Origin: an uncultured Planctomycetota bacterium
GTDB taxonomy: Bacteria > Planctomycetota > Planctomycetia > Pirellulales > Thermoguttaceae
Direction of reading: 5' to 3'
Assembly: GCA_902796885.1 (NCBI GenBank)
Contig: CADBQY010000029.1
Location: forward strand, 1-64,000
DNA length: 64,000 nucleotides
The notes beneath the pieces are model-generated. The model made no database searches. It had not been told where the DNA came from and worked only from the letters and a program-made list of their open reading frames with translations. Positions 56,272-64,000 of this stretch are shown piece after piece (the stretch's first letter is position 1; the number at the start of each line of letters is the position of its first letter). Both the position numbers and the translations under genes were made by a program.

Positions 56272-57969
56272 ATGAGAAATATGTTTGTAAAGGAAACGAA
56301 GTTTTATCTCTTCGGAATCGGTCTTTTGCTCATCGGTGGGATTATCTTTACCGTCCCTGTGTTGGAAGCGCAAAATCGCTCCGCCGCGCAACGTCAGGGG
56401 GGGCTCCCTCTTCCGAGCCGCGGGGGCGCGCCAATACCGACCCCATCCGCTCTCCCTTCGCAACAGCTCGCCTCCCAAGCTCCGCAACCGGCGATGGGAA
56501 AACAGCGCGAATCATGCCTTCTGCGTTCGTCTCGAAAAGTCGGGACTACCGATATGGTCGAAATCGGCATCGAAGGAAACGGAACGGTAATCCAAACCCT
56601 TCTGGGGAGCGAAAGAGTTTCCCCATCCGACAAGATGGAATTGGTCGCGGGTTTCTGTTATGAAGAACGAATCCTCGAATGGAATCCCCTCGCTACAAAT
56701 CCGCATTTAAAGTCGATACGGCAATACACACAAGCCGGAATGCGACGAAACTTCCAAGGGGGAATCACGCGCCCTCTTTTGGACATTTCGCGTAAAAATA
56801 TCATCGTCGATTATGACGGTCAGTCCCTTTCGCTTTACTCGCCGGCCGGTCCTTTTAAAAATGACCAGTATCTCCTGGTTTCGGAACTCCCGATCAACTC
56901 GATCCTTCTTGATTATTTTCTGCCGAACAAAGAGGTGAAACTCGGCGAAGAATGGACACTCCCGACCAACGTCCTTCAAGCACTCCTGGGACTTGAATCG
57001 ATTGAAGCGAACACTGTCCGCTTCGTTCTGACTGCTATTGTCGATGATATGGCCGAGGTCGATCTCTATCTGACGGGAAATCAGAAGGACCCGCAAGGAA
57101 ACCCACTTCCGAGTACAATCCAGGGAGCTGCGCTTGGCGCAAGCATCGCGATGGACATTCAGGGTAAATATCAATTCGACCTGAAATCGAATCGTATGAC
57201 CTGGTTCGGAATGACGATCTCCGAAAAACGCACCGAGAGTCTGGTTGAACCCGGCTTGGACTGGAAAGGAACCATTCGAATCCGAATAGCTCCGATGGAA
57301 AACCCAGAAGAGCTGACCGATGACAAGCTGGCCGAACTGAACGTTCCTCCCACCGACGAATCGTTCAGCTTGATTTACAACGGCCAGAAAGGTCCGTGGA
57401 ATTTTCGCCATGGCCGAGACTGGCGGATGATCGAAGACGGCGAAACCGCTGCGGCTCTGACCCTGGTCGATCACGGTGACGGAATCGCCCAGTGTAATCT
57501 GATGTGGAACGGAAAGATTGATCTTAAATCGATCCCGACAATCTCCGCCTATCAAAACGAACTGCAAAAGGGACTCGGCGAGCAATTCGGCCAGTTCGTC
57601 GACGCTTCGGAATACTATGACCAGGAAGGGCGTCATATCATGTCGGTCGTCATTGACGGAAAATACGAGGACGTACCGTTCCGACGAATCTACTATCTCC
57701 TTACCGATCAATCCGGATATCAGGTTACCGTGATGTACGACATTGCAGCCGACAAACTTGACCGTTTCGGTGATTCGGGACGCGAGATTATTGAGACCCT
57801 CAACATTATCCCGCCACCCGAATCGGCGCCGACCGAAAATAATACCGCTGAGGACGAAAACAGGAATACGAAAACGGAGAAGAAAGACGGCAAAGACAAG
57901 GAGTCTCCCGCTGAACCCGCACCGGGAAATACCGATTCCGCCGAAGAAACAAAAAAAGACAATTCCTAA
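56272..57969 (+). CDS. Secreted or membrane-anchored protein of unknown function
   Basis: A 565-residue protein; AAGGA precedes the ATG. A signal-anchor (FYLFGIGLLLIGGIIFTVPVLEAQ) is followed by a Gln/Pro/Gly-rich stretch, then a globular part with repeated beta-rich units (e.g. VDYDGQSLSLYSPAG, GEEWTLPTNVLQALLGL) and no catalytic motif. The last 45 residues are low-complexity Lys/Glu/Asn-rich. I do not recognise the family; similar proteins of this shape are common in planctomycetes. The 3' 164 bp overlap the antisense tail of the tape-measure-like gene, but that overlap comes from the neighbour, not from this gene. Confidence 0.65.
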   Translation: MRNMFVKETKFYLFGIGLLLIGGIIFTVPVLEAQNRSAAQRQGGLPLPSRGGAPIPTPSALPSQQLASQAPQPAMGKQRESCLLRSSRKVGTTDMVEIGIEGNGTVIQTLLGSERVSPSDKMELVAGFCYEERILEWNPLATNPHLKSIRQYTQAGMRRNFQGGITRPLLDISRKNIIVDYDGQSLSLYSPAGPFKNDQYLLVSELPINSILLDYFLPNKEVKLGEEWTLPTNVLQALLGLESIEANTVRFVLTAIVDDMAEVDLYLTGNQKDPQGNPLPSTIQGAALGASIAMDIQGKYQFDLKSNRMTWFGMTISEKRTESLVEPGLDWKGTIRIRIAPMENPEELTDDKLAELNVPPTDESFSLIYNGQKGPWNFRHGRDWRMIEDGETAAALTLVDHGDGIAQCNLMWNGKIDLKSIPTISAYQNELQKGLGEQFGQFVDASEYYDQEGRHIMSVVIDGKYEDVPFRRIYYLLTDQSGYQVTVMYDIAADKLDRFGDSGREIIETLNIIPPPESAPTENNTAEDENRNTKTEKKDGKDKESPAEPAPGNTDSAEETKKDNS

Positions 57970-60733
57970 ACGCACACTTCTCCATAGTCTTAATTTGAAT
58001 TCGACAAATTTTTCTGACCTGGTTGAGCGCCGCCGCGTCGGTTTCTGCTGTATTTTGGGCTATGGCGGGCAGGTACTGGTCGAGGCGGCTCATGAGGTCG
58101 TCATGGTTTTGAGACTGATTATCTTTGAGTGAGTCGATCGCCATTTCAACGGGGTCTTTCATGTGGCCGAAGGCGGAGGCCTGGAAACGTTCCCAGGTTT
58201 CGGCCATACCTGATTTTTGTCCGACGTTTTCGTTCATGATGCGGTCGGCCATCATATCTTTCAGTTTTTTGTTGTTATCGAGGTCGGCGGATTCCATGGC
58301 CTGTTGATTTTTGAGTTGTTGCCGTTCGAACTCGGTGACATTTCCTCGGGACTCGAGTTGTTCTTGCATAACATCGGTGGCCGATCTTCCGTATGCGGTA
58401 GCGTTCGTGATTTCCGCAGAGAGTTGTTTATCGAGCATACGGAAATAGGCATCGCGTTGTTGTTTAACGGCATCGAGGTATGCCTGGAAGATTTTTGTAT
58501 TGTTTTGGAGTGCGAGGGCGTGTTCTTCTTGGATATTTCGAACTTGGAGTGAGAAGATTTCGGTTTTGAATTTCTTATCAAGGTCTACTTCTTCTCGGGC
58601 TTGGGCGGACTCGAGTTTTCTTTCGTCCTTTTTTCCGAGGATTTCAAGATCTTTATCGAGCTTATACTCGCTGGCGGCTTGTGCGTCGCCGGCATATCGC
58701 CGGGATGCGAGGACGGCGTCTCTTTGGAGTTCATCGCTCCGGTTTGCCATGATTTCGTAGAATTCTTCTCCGGTTTTTCTGTTACCGGTACCGAAGAGAC
58801 CGGTCATATCGGACTCGTATCCTTGTTTGACGGCATCGCGGAGGTTTTTGAGGAGTTCTTCTTGTTTTTTGACCTGTTCTTGGACGAGGGCGAGGGAGGC
58901 CTGTTGGTAGGAGAGCATTTTTTCGGCTATTTTTCTTTCTTCTTCGAGCCGTTTTTGTTCTTCTTCCGCCTGTTTTTTTGCGATGACGGCGGCCTGTGCT
59001 CCTTCTCTTGACCTATCTTCTTCGAACTCTTCTGCGTTTTTGACGGCGATGGTGATGCCGTTTTCGTTTTGGTAGACATAGTGATCGGTTTCGTTATCAT
59101 ATTTGATGAGACCGGACTGAACGCCTTTATTGAAATCGCCCTCGTAGACGGCTCCTGCGGCCATCTGAACCTGGTTTTCCGAGGAGTTTTTCATCCATTT
59201 TTCGCTGTCCTCTTTTATTTTGTTGATTCGGGCGGCGATTTCGGGTGCCATCGCTCCGACCGTTGTGGCGGAAAGGGTATCGGCGAACGACTCGTAGGCC
59301 GTGACGAACTCCTCAAAATCGGCCTTCACAGCGGCCATCGATGTCTCTCGGGCCATCTTGGCAGTAGAAAGGATGCTGGTGAGGGCACGCTGTTGAGTGC
59401 CTTTAGTAGACCAACCGATACCGCGTACGGCTGCTTTAACTGAATCGTCCGCCTCAACACCGCGTTCATCAACAATAGAACGCTGGCGAAACCCCAGAGA
59501 AAGCGCATTCAAAGAAGATTCAACAAAACCAGTTCTGAACTGGGCCGAATCCCTCACCTGTGCTTCTTGTTGGACGTATGTGTCGTAATGCTGTCTGGTT
59601 TCTTTCGCCTGACTTACCTTCTGTTTGAAGATTTCCACTTCCTTTTGGGCGGCCAGACGTTGTTTTTCGATGTTCTGAAGCCGTTCTTGCATGGCAAGAT
59701 CGGCTTCGTTCATTTTGGTTTTGGATTCGGCGAGGATACGGAGGTTTTCGAAACGTTTTCGGTCCATCTCCTCTTCTGCTTTGAACATTGTCTGACGAAG
59801 TTGGGATTCCTGCTGGATGCCGGTGATGGCGATCTTGTTGCGAAGGGTCTGGTGCTCCAACTCCTTCTTCATATCCCCTTCTTTTTTCTTTTGGTGCCGG
59901 TCCCAAAGGTCCTGTAAGGTTAAATATGCTATCTGAGCTGCAGAACCCCAACCAACACCTGCCAAAGCACGAGTTGCCCCAGACGCCATACCAGCAGCCC
60001 TCGTAAAACTACCACTTCTACTAACAGAGGAGGCAACTCGTCGGGCAGAAATTACGTTCTGGTTGGAAGTGGCTATCTTTGCTTGTGCCTCGGTAAGCGC
60101 TCTTGTATTTTGGGTCGAATACCTCGAAGCGCGATAAGTGTCTCTATAGGCCGTGCGCCGTGCTCGTTCGGCAAGTTCTTCGGGTCTGCTATAACCAGCA
60201 CGTCTCGCTCGCTGTAGTGTGTCATTGTATGCCCGTTGTGCGGCTTCGTTAGCGGCATCTGTGCTCTCTCTTCTTATTTTGTCAAGAAGCTCGTTTGCAT
60301 TGGTCCGTGCTTCCCTGGCTTTCTGTCGTGCTTCCTTTGTGGCCTCGCGGCGGTATACCTGTTGGGCGGCACGTAGCTTATCGCCTTTTGACCCCTCAGT
60401 TTCTCGATAGGCTTCTCGTGCTTTAACAAAAGCCTGCTTATTCGTCCTTCTGTCAGATCCGGCAAGCTCATTCGCTAACTCCTTATCTCTACGTTTATCC
60501 AGGTTATCGATAAGTTTGGACAGACCTTCGAGACCTTGCCTAAACTTAAATATTGCCGGAACCAATGTCATCAAGGTCACCCCCACTGTGTGTGATGCCT
60601 TAATCCACTGCCCATGGAACTGCAGTAGCTGTGCGAAGATCGGGGGCAGTTTTGCACCCGACATCGTAAGGTCGCGGACAAGGTCAAGCAGTTTTGAAGC
60701 CTGATCCTCATATTCGTTATTATCAAGAGCCAT
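57806..60733 (-). CDS. Long coiled-coil, tape-measure-like protein with a lost 3' end
   Basis: A 975-residue protein, almost wholly alpha-helical and rich in Lys, Glu, Ala, Arg and Gln. Residues about 20-75 are amphipathic and hydrophobic (VGVTLMTLVPAIFKFRQGLEGL), then come a long charged Arg/Ala stretch, a small hydrophobic segment (about 255-275, ALAGVGWGSAAQIAYLTLQDL) and coiled coils (about 290-400 and 590-830). This pattern and the small chaperone-like genes upstream match phage tail tape-measure proteins. The natural-looking part ends near residue 920 (DQYLPAIAQNTAETDAAA). The last 50 or so residues are Cys/Arg/Phe-rich nonsense from the opposite strand of the neighbouring gene, so the 3' end is truncated. 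No homologue could be searched; tape-measure identity is inference. Confidence 0.55.
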   Translation of the reverse strand: MALDNNEYEDQASKLLDLVRDLTMSGAKLPPIFAQLLQFHGQWIKASHTVGVTLMTLVPAIFKFRQGLEGLSKLIDNLDKRRDKELANELAGSDRRTNKQAFVKAREAYRETEGSKGDKLRAAQQVYRREATKEARQKAREARTNANELLDKIRRESTDAANEAAQRAYNDTLQRARRAGYSRPEELAERARRTAYRDTYRASRYSTQNTRALTEAQAKIATSNQNVISARRVASSVSRSGSFTRAAGMASGATRALAGVGWGSAAQIAYLTLQDLWDRHQKKKEGDMKKELEHQTLRNKIAITGIQQESQLRQTMFKAEEEMDRKRFENLRILAESKTKMNEADLAMQERLQNIEKQRLAAQKEVEIFKQKVSQAKETRQHYDTYVQQEAQVRDSAQFRTGFVESSLNALSLGFRQRSIVDERGVEADDSVKAAVRGIGWSTKGTQQRALTSILSTAKMARETSMAAVKADFEEFVTAYESFADTLSATTVGAMAPEIAARINKIKEDSEKWMKNSSENQVQMAAGAVYEGDFNKGVQSGLIKYDNETDHYVYQNENGITIAVKNAEEFEEDRSREGAQAAVIAKKQAEEEQKRLEEERKIAEKMLSYQQASLALVQEQVKKQEELLKNLRDAVKQGYESDMTGLFGTGNRKTGEEFYEIMANRSDELQRDAVLASRRYAGDAQAASEYKLDKDLEILGKKDERKLESAQAREEVDLDKKFKTEIFSLQVRNIQEEHALALQNNTKIFQAYLDAVKQQRDAYFRMLDKQLSAEITNATAYGRSATDVMQEQLESRGNVTEFERQQLKNQQAMESADLDNNKKLKDMMADRIMNENVGQKSGMAETWERFQASAFGHMKDPVEMAIDSLKDNQSQNHDDLMSRLDQYLPAIAQNTAETDAAALNQVRKICRIQIKTMEKCAFRNCLFLFLRRNRYFPVRVQRETPCLCRLSSPFSYSCFRPQRYYFRSAPIRVAG

Positions 60734-60769
60734 AAAACAAGCAATAAAAGCTAAAAGAAAAATGTAGAA

Positions 60770-61324
60770 CTAGGCTATCAGGAGATGCTTAAAACAGATG
60801 AAAGCCATCAACACGCAAGAAACCAACAACCTTAACACGTTGGTTCCGCGTGTTGTGTTGCAGGTATCAGTCCACAGAAGCGAAGCGAACACGCCGTACA
60901 TGTAAACAAGAATAATAGCCACGGTCTTCCACGGCACTATAACAGCAGCAATGATCACGGCCAGATCAAACAACCGATGCAAACCAATGTAGCCAAGGTT
61001 CAGCCAAATCCAATAAAAAGGAAGTCCCGGAAAACATACAAAGTGGACATAACAAGGATCACCACCATCCTCAAACAGTGTAAATATACACAAAAGGACA
61101 AGAACAGCACAGATTGTTACCAACAGGATGCAACCAAAATGATCGTTGCCCTCCATAAGGCCACAATGAGAAAAAACACCATCTACCGTAACCGACAGAA
61201 AACTACTCGTATCAAGTAGAAGGGAAATCAGTGTACAAAGAAAGAAAATCGAAAAAGAAAGAATGGAACCACGCCCGTAACCATCAAGACTCGGTGGCCA
61301 CAGTCCCCCCCGTTCCTTCGCCAT
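60770..61324 (-). CDS. Small multi-pass membrane protein of the island
   Basis: A 184-residue protein with about five hydrophobic helices (GSILSFSIFFLCTLISLLL, CILLVTICAVLVLLCIFTLF, FYWIWLNLGYIGLHRLFDLAV, TVAIILVYMYGVFASLLW, LLVSCVLMAFICF). The ATG at 61324 has AAGGAAGAG upstream and lies within the end of the preceding gene (41-bp overlap), so translation is coupled. Its position between chaperone-like genes and the tape-measure-like gene is unusual for a phage tail module. Family not recognised. Confidence 0.6.
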   Translation of the reverse strand: MAKERGGLWPPSLDGYGRGSILSFSIFFLCTLISLLLDTSSFLSVTVDGVFSHCGLMEGNDHFGCILLVTICAVLVLLCIFTLFEDGGDPCYVHFVCFPGLPFYWIWLNLGYIGLHRLFDLAVIIAAVIVPWKTVAIILVYMYGVFASLLWTDTCNTTRGTNVLRLLVSCVLMAFICFKHLLIA

Positions 61325-61781
61325 CTGGCTCTTCCTTCGTTTCTTCATTTACGGAATCACCCAGATCAACCGGTAATTCTGCTTCTCCCCCGTAGGCGGC
61401 ATTCATCATATCGATAATGTTTTTCAGACCTTCTTCGGTCAGTACGCCATCCGGATATATGATCTTAAAATACTCGTCAAACGTTAAACCGGGGTTGTCA
61501 ATAAGCTGATAACCCAACCGAGCAAAACCCTGAATGTCCGAAAGCAAAATGTCTCGGCCCTCCCCCTCCTGGAACGTCAACGTAGCGGCCCTCGATAAAG
61601 CCGCCAACCGAAGCTCCATCTTCTCCTGCTCGCCCAAACCAAGACAGGCCTCCCGAACATTCTCCATATACTTCAAACGGATCCACCGGTTCACCGCCGT
61701 ATGATCGTCAACACCATACGCCCGAACCAAAACATTCGTCCCGTCCGGTAAAGTAAACGGATATTTCTTTACGTCCATCAT
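61284..61781 (-). CDS. Tail-assembly-chaperone-like protein 2 (small, acidic C-terminus)
   Basis: A 165-residue protein beginning MMDVKKYPFTLPDGTNVLV, helical in the middle, with a low-complexity acidic tail (about 135-165). The motif FKIIYPDGVLTEEGL (about 108-122) matches LRELIFPNGLTEESV in the gene upstream. AGG lies near the ATG. Size, charge and position just upstream of a tape-measure-like gene fit a phage tail-assembly chaperone. This is inference from context; no direct family motif is known to me. Confidence 0.45.
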   Translation of the reverse strand: MMDVKKYPFTLPDGTNVLVRAYGVDDHTAVNRWIRLKYMENVREACLGLGEQEKMELRLAALSRAATLTFQEGEGRDILLSDIQGFARLGYQLIDNPGLTFDEYFKIIYPDGVLTEEGLKNIIDMMNAAYGGEAELPVDLGDSVNEETKEEPDGEGTGGTVATES

Positions 61782-61837
61782 TATACCTATTCAACCCCTC
61801 TAAGCAAGTCATTAAACATAAAAAAATCGGAAAATTT

Positions 61838-62623
61838 TCACTGGCTGGTCTGACGCGCCTTCCACGCCTCATACTCCTCCGGACTGTTAAAATGAATAAC
61901 CCCAGGCTTCGGACTCGGTGACGCTTCCGCCCCCCTCGCCTCCAACGATGCCTTGCTCTGGTGAATCATCGCGTCAATGTCCTCATAATGCTCCCGCTCC
62001 TCCGGGAACATGTAACCGAACCAAAACGCCTGGTAATCCGTCAGGTCCAAAATTTGATCGTACGTCCAGTGATACTTCTCCGCCAACATATGGTAAATCC
62101 GTGCTTCGCTCTCCTCCTTCGTCGTCTCATAACGAGGCTTCTTCTCAACCACCTTCAACTCCGGTACCGGCGGCAAATCACGCCACACCGACCGCTTCAT
62201 CTCCGTTACCACGTCAACAGACTCCTCCGTCAGGCCGTTCGGAAATATCAACTCCCGAAGACGATCCTCCTCAACAACACCGCGAGTTAAAAGAACCGCC
62301 AGATGAAGAAGCGCGTCGGCGTTGCTCCACAATAAACGGTACCCTCGACCAGAGGAACCGTTTATCCCGGCAATAATGTCAGATAAACCGGCAACGAACT
62401 CCTCCCGCTCACCAGGCGGGAGGAGTTCGACCTGATCATGATACTCCTTCACCACCCGAGACTTCAACCACATGTCCATATCCAATACGTCACGAAGCCG
62501 AAGCGGATAAATCAACAAAACCGCGTCCTTGTAAAAATAAGGCACTGGCACCTGTGCCAGTGCCGCTGAATGGGGATATGGGAAAATCATGGGATTCAAG
62601 TAAATAGTTGTTGCGATAGACAA
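61838..62623 (-). CDS. Tail-assembly-chaperone-like protein 1
   Basis: A 261-residue protein. A TTG start at 62623 is preferred because GGGAGAAAGG lies about 9 nt upstream; an ATG at 62590 lacks a ribosome site. After a short hydrophobic N-terminus the chain is mostly helical: LRLRDVLDMDMWLKSRVV, the motif LRELIFPNGLTEESV (about 125-140), and a C-terminal half with WTYDQILDLTDYQAFWFGYM. The C-terminus is charged. It shares the (I/L)xP(D/N)G-(V/L)TEE motif with the next gene, so both may descend from one duplicated gene. Two strong inverted repeats lie inside the coding sequence. Role unknown; a tail-chaperone role is inferred from position. Confidence 0.45.
   Translation of the reverse strand: MSIATTIYLNPMIFPYPHSAALAQVPVPYFYKDAVLLIYPLRLRDVLDMDMWLKSRVVKEYHDQVELLPPGEREEFVAGLSDIIAGINGSSGRGYRLLWSNADALLHLAVLLTRGVVEEDRLRELIFPNGLTEESVDVVTEMKRSVWRDLPPVPELKVVEKKPRYETTKEESEARIYHMLAEKYHWTYDQILDLTDYQAFWFGYMFPEEREHYEDIDAMIHQSKASLEARGAEASPSPKPGVIHFNSPEEYEAWKARQTSQ
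62396..62428 (-). repeat. 13-bp inverted repeat inside the first island gene
   Basis: GAACTCCTCCCGC and GCGGGAGGAGTTC form a perfect stem with loop TCACCAG; one further pair (C-G) extends it. It codes for VELLPPGEREEF, so it may be fortuitous, but the stem is unusually strong for coding sequence. Confidence 0.5.
62541..62564 (-). repeat. 11-bp inverted repeat near the start of the first island gene
   Basis: GGCACTGGCAC-CT-GTGCCAGTGCC is a perfect palindrome with a 2-nt centre, about 60 nt downstream of the start codon. In the mRNA it could fold near the ribosome-binding area. Confidence 0.5.
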
Positions 62624-62730
62624 AAACTTGAACCTTTCTCCCGTTTAGCAGAAATAGTAATAACAAATACTACAGAAAAATTACCCAACTTACCAGGATT
62701 GCATGACGGTACCGTTCGCGTTTTAGAAAA

Positions 62731-62973
62731 TCTATAGAAAGAAGGTTGATGAATGAAATCCTGAACCGATGTTTTTTTCTTTGGTTCCTGTTTCGTGACG
62801 GGTTTCCCATCTTTAATAACTATTTTGATGATCTCCCCTCCGCTAAAAATTTCTTCTTATTCTGTGAAAACTTCTGATCCTCCCCATTTTCCCAAATAGA
62901 TTTTCCTTCGCTTGATTGAAATAGATGTCAAATCTCGATCTTTCCGGTGTTGAAATTGAGGAAGTTTTTTCAT
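62731..62973 (-). pseudogene. Tyrosine-recombinase (integrase) N-terminal remnant
   Basis: The ATG at 62973 has a strong ribosome site (AAAGGAG). The first 38 residues (HRKDRDLTSISIKRRKIYLG) resemble the start of planctomycete phage integrases, where an H-K/R...YLG-x-(Y/W)-G pattern opens the arm-binding domain. A TAA follows at 62857-62859 where relatives tend to have Tyr. In the same frame about 42 more codons continue in integrase-like style (EIFSGGEIIK, then KKKTSVQDFI), after which similarity stops. The catalytic domain is absent. It sits beside the 3' end of tRNA-Leu and reads away from it, the usual place of an integrase. The assignment is by pattern memory only. Confidence 0.45.
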
Positions 62974-63098
62974 TAGTTTGGACTCCTTTTTGGATCTCGG
63001 TTTGGGTCTCAAATGACTTTTCGATGGGAGTCCAGATTGAATGCCAAAGGAGAATAAAAAACGCCCAAATGCCTTAAAAATAGACGTTTGAGCGCTAA

Positions 63099-63182
63099 TA
63101 CCGGATCTCGGACTCGAACCGAGACGCCCTCGCGGGCAATGGATTTTGAGTCCATCGCGTCTGCCAATTCCGCCAATCCGGC
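63099..63182 (-). tRNA. tRNA-Leu (anticodon CAA)
   Basis: On the minus strand an 84-nt cloverleaf with acceptor stem GCCGGAT/ATCCGGT, a long class II variable arm (TGCCCGCGAGGGCGT) and anticodon loop CTCAAAA (anticodon CAA, window 63146-63148), reading UUG. The discriminator is A; CCA is not encoded. It flanks the island at 57970-62973. Confidence 0.95.
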
Positions 63183-63355
63183 AAGGAACAACAACCACAT
63201 TCTAAAACAAAGAACCGATTTTGGAAGGGGGCGTCATTTTCAAAAAACTCTCTTGCTATAAGACGCCGGAAAGATTAAACTCCCCCAGGAGTTAATATAG
63301 AGGATCCGAGCGATCCTGAAATTCAATGTTTACCGGATAATTACGAGTCGATCAC

Positions 63356-64000
63356 ATGACCACCATTCCGAAACGGTATCTGTTCTTCTGCGCTCTCTAT
63401 TTCTGCCTGACCGCTACGATGCTTTTCGGTCAGATGCCGCCGGAGAACAAAGGGGTTCTCTCCTTTTCAGTCAAGGTCGCCGAAGAAAACTCACCACTCT
63501 ATTCTTCACCGGATGAAGAAAACAGTTACATGACCGGTCGCGTCAAAGCCGGGGAGATTTTGGAAGTCTGTTTCCGTACTGACGACGGCTGGTGCGCCGT
63601 CCGTCCTCCTGAGGGGAGTTTCTCCTGGATCAACGCCGACTACGTTCTTCGAGGCGGTTCCGGTACCGGAACGGTTATCTGCTCCGACTCCTCCAAGGAA
63701 GTCCCCGTGCGCGTCGGAGCGGCTTCGATCCTAAACAGTTCCGATGTTCAAGTCGGTTTAGAAAACGGTCGACAGGTTCAAATTCTTGGCGAACAAACCC
63801 TTACGGGAAACAAAACGTGGTTGAAAATCTCTCCCCCGCGCGGTGAGTTTCGTTGGATACGTCTCAGCGCGTTAGAACAGGACGAATTTCTCTCACAAAT
63901 TCCGCGTCGTCTTACGCGATACGAAGAATTGCTCGCGGAAAACACTCCTTCCGCGATGCCCGAAAGCAACCTGCAAATCAATCCTGAGACATTCAGTCGG
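63356..64000 (+). CDS. Secreted protein with two SH3-like domains (runs off the window)
   Basis: An open frame from ATG 63356 to the end of the window (215 codons, no stop), so the 3' end is missing. A signal peptide (YLFFCALYFCLTATMLFG) is followed by two repeats resembling bacterial SH3 (SH3b) domains. The first spans about 34-97 (VKVAEENSPLYSSPDEE, GRVKAGEILEV, WCAVRPPEGSFSWINADYV). The second spans about 103-170 (VPVRVGAASILNSS, KTWLKISPPRGEFRWIRLSAL). SH3b domains bind peptidoglycan or peptides in the envelope. The downstream part is unknown, so the function is open. Confidence 0.75.
   Translation, partial: MTTIPKRYLFFCALYFCLTATMLFGQMPPENKGVLSFSVKVAEENSPLYSSPDEENSYMTGRVKAGEILEVCFRTDDGWCAVRPPEGSFSWINADYVLRGGSGTGTVICSDSSKEVPVRVGAASILNSSDVQVGLENGRQVQILGEQTLTGNKTWLKISPPRGEFRWIRLSALEQDEFLSQIPRRLTRYEELLAENTPSAMPESNLQINPETFSR

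Larger units (their letters stand above)
57970..62973 (-). mobile_element. Decayed phage-tail-like genomic island at tRNA-Leu
   Basis: Four genes and one broken gene all read leftwards from the 3' end of tRNA-Leu(CAA). The order is: integrase-like fragment, two small proteins sharing a motif, membrane protein, tape-measure-like protein. The left end cuts into the last gene. The right end lies next to a tRNA 3' end, a common attachment site. No repeat of the tRNA 3' end was found near the left end, as expected if that end was deleted. No transposase or complete integrase is present. Confidence 0.5.

Noticed and set aside
57970-58010. Left attachment-site repeat of the tRNA-Leu 3' end
   Set aside because: I compared this stretch with the last 24 nt of the tRNA gene and found no match, so the true left boundary is probably deleted or beyond the breakpoint.
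62974-63198. Longer reading frame through tRNA-Leu upstream of the integrase remnant
   Set aside because: The upstream part is the tRNA read as protein; the ATG at 62973 has its own ribosome site.

Overview
The window looks like a chromosomal segment of a planctomycete (Planctomycetota, Pirellulales-like; an inference from gene content). The signs are: a secreted protein whose N-terminus carries the LEPLENR-type motif of planctomycete exported proteins; a HzsA-related protein with two CxxCH haem motifs; several Tat-exported Gfo/Idh/MocA oxidoreductases; many secreted hydrolases, some fused in unusual ways; a SecD-SecF fusion; and VWA, HEAT and Sel1 proteins. Base composition is moderate and most intergenic gaps are short. 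Several genes have good sigma-70-type promoters (TTGACA-like, 16-17 bp spacer, TATAAT-like).

Layout. 1-6.7 kb (minus): tRNA-Lys, HzsA-related cytochrome, flavodoxin-fold protein, and a serine-hydrolase/esterase fusion. 6.8-17.7 kb: metzincin/beta-helix/dockerin protein, GH78 rhamnosidase, double SGNH hydrolase, and a beta-lactamase-fold/NamZ (DUF1343) fusion likely used on muropeptides. 17.8-22.9 kb (plus): tandem Gfo/Idh/MocA paralogues and a GH32-like protein behind a terminator-like hairpin. 22.9-27.0 kb (minus): carB and an SGNH hydrolase. 27.0-33.4 kb (plus): three-AT-hook WYL regulator, Gfo/Idh/MocA protein, HEAT-repeat protein, GH5 hydrolase. 33.8-35.2 kb (minus): MATE transporter. 35.6-43.2 kb (plus): xseA-coaX-VWA operon, Sel1 protein, beta-helix protein. 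43.3-50.1 kb (minus): GNAT acetyltransferase, then a zinc-ribbon membrane protein, yajC and secDF. 50.3-57.97 kb: hisD (plus) with its 3' end overlapping nfo (minus), an RNase HII-like protein and a sigma-70 factor (minus), cmk, and a secreted protein of unknown function (plus).

57.97-62.97 kb is an accessory island on the minus strand, bounded on the right by tRNA-Leu(CAA). It holds what looks like the start of a tyrosine-recombinase gene broken by an in-frame stop, right beside the 3' end of the tRNA. Next come two small proteins sharing a motif and resembling tail-assembly chaperones, a multi-pass membrane protein, and a long coiled-coil protein with tape-measure features. That last protein has lost its natural 3' end and reads into the antisense of the neighbouring housekeeping gene. 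This is the least ordinary part of the window: most likely a decayed, partly deleted phage-tail-like element integrated at tRNA-Leu.

The window ends inside a secreted SH3-domain protein. All functional calls come from reading motifs by eye; no database search was run.
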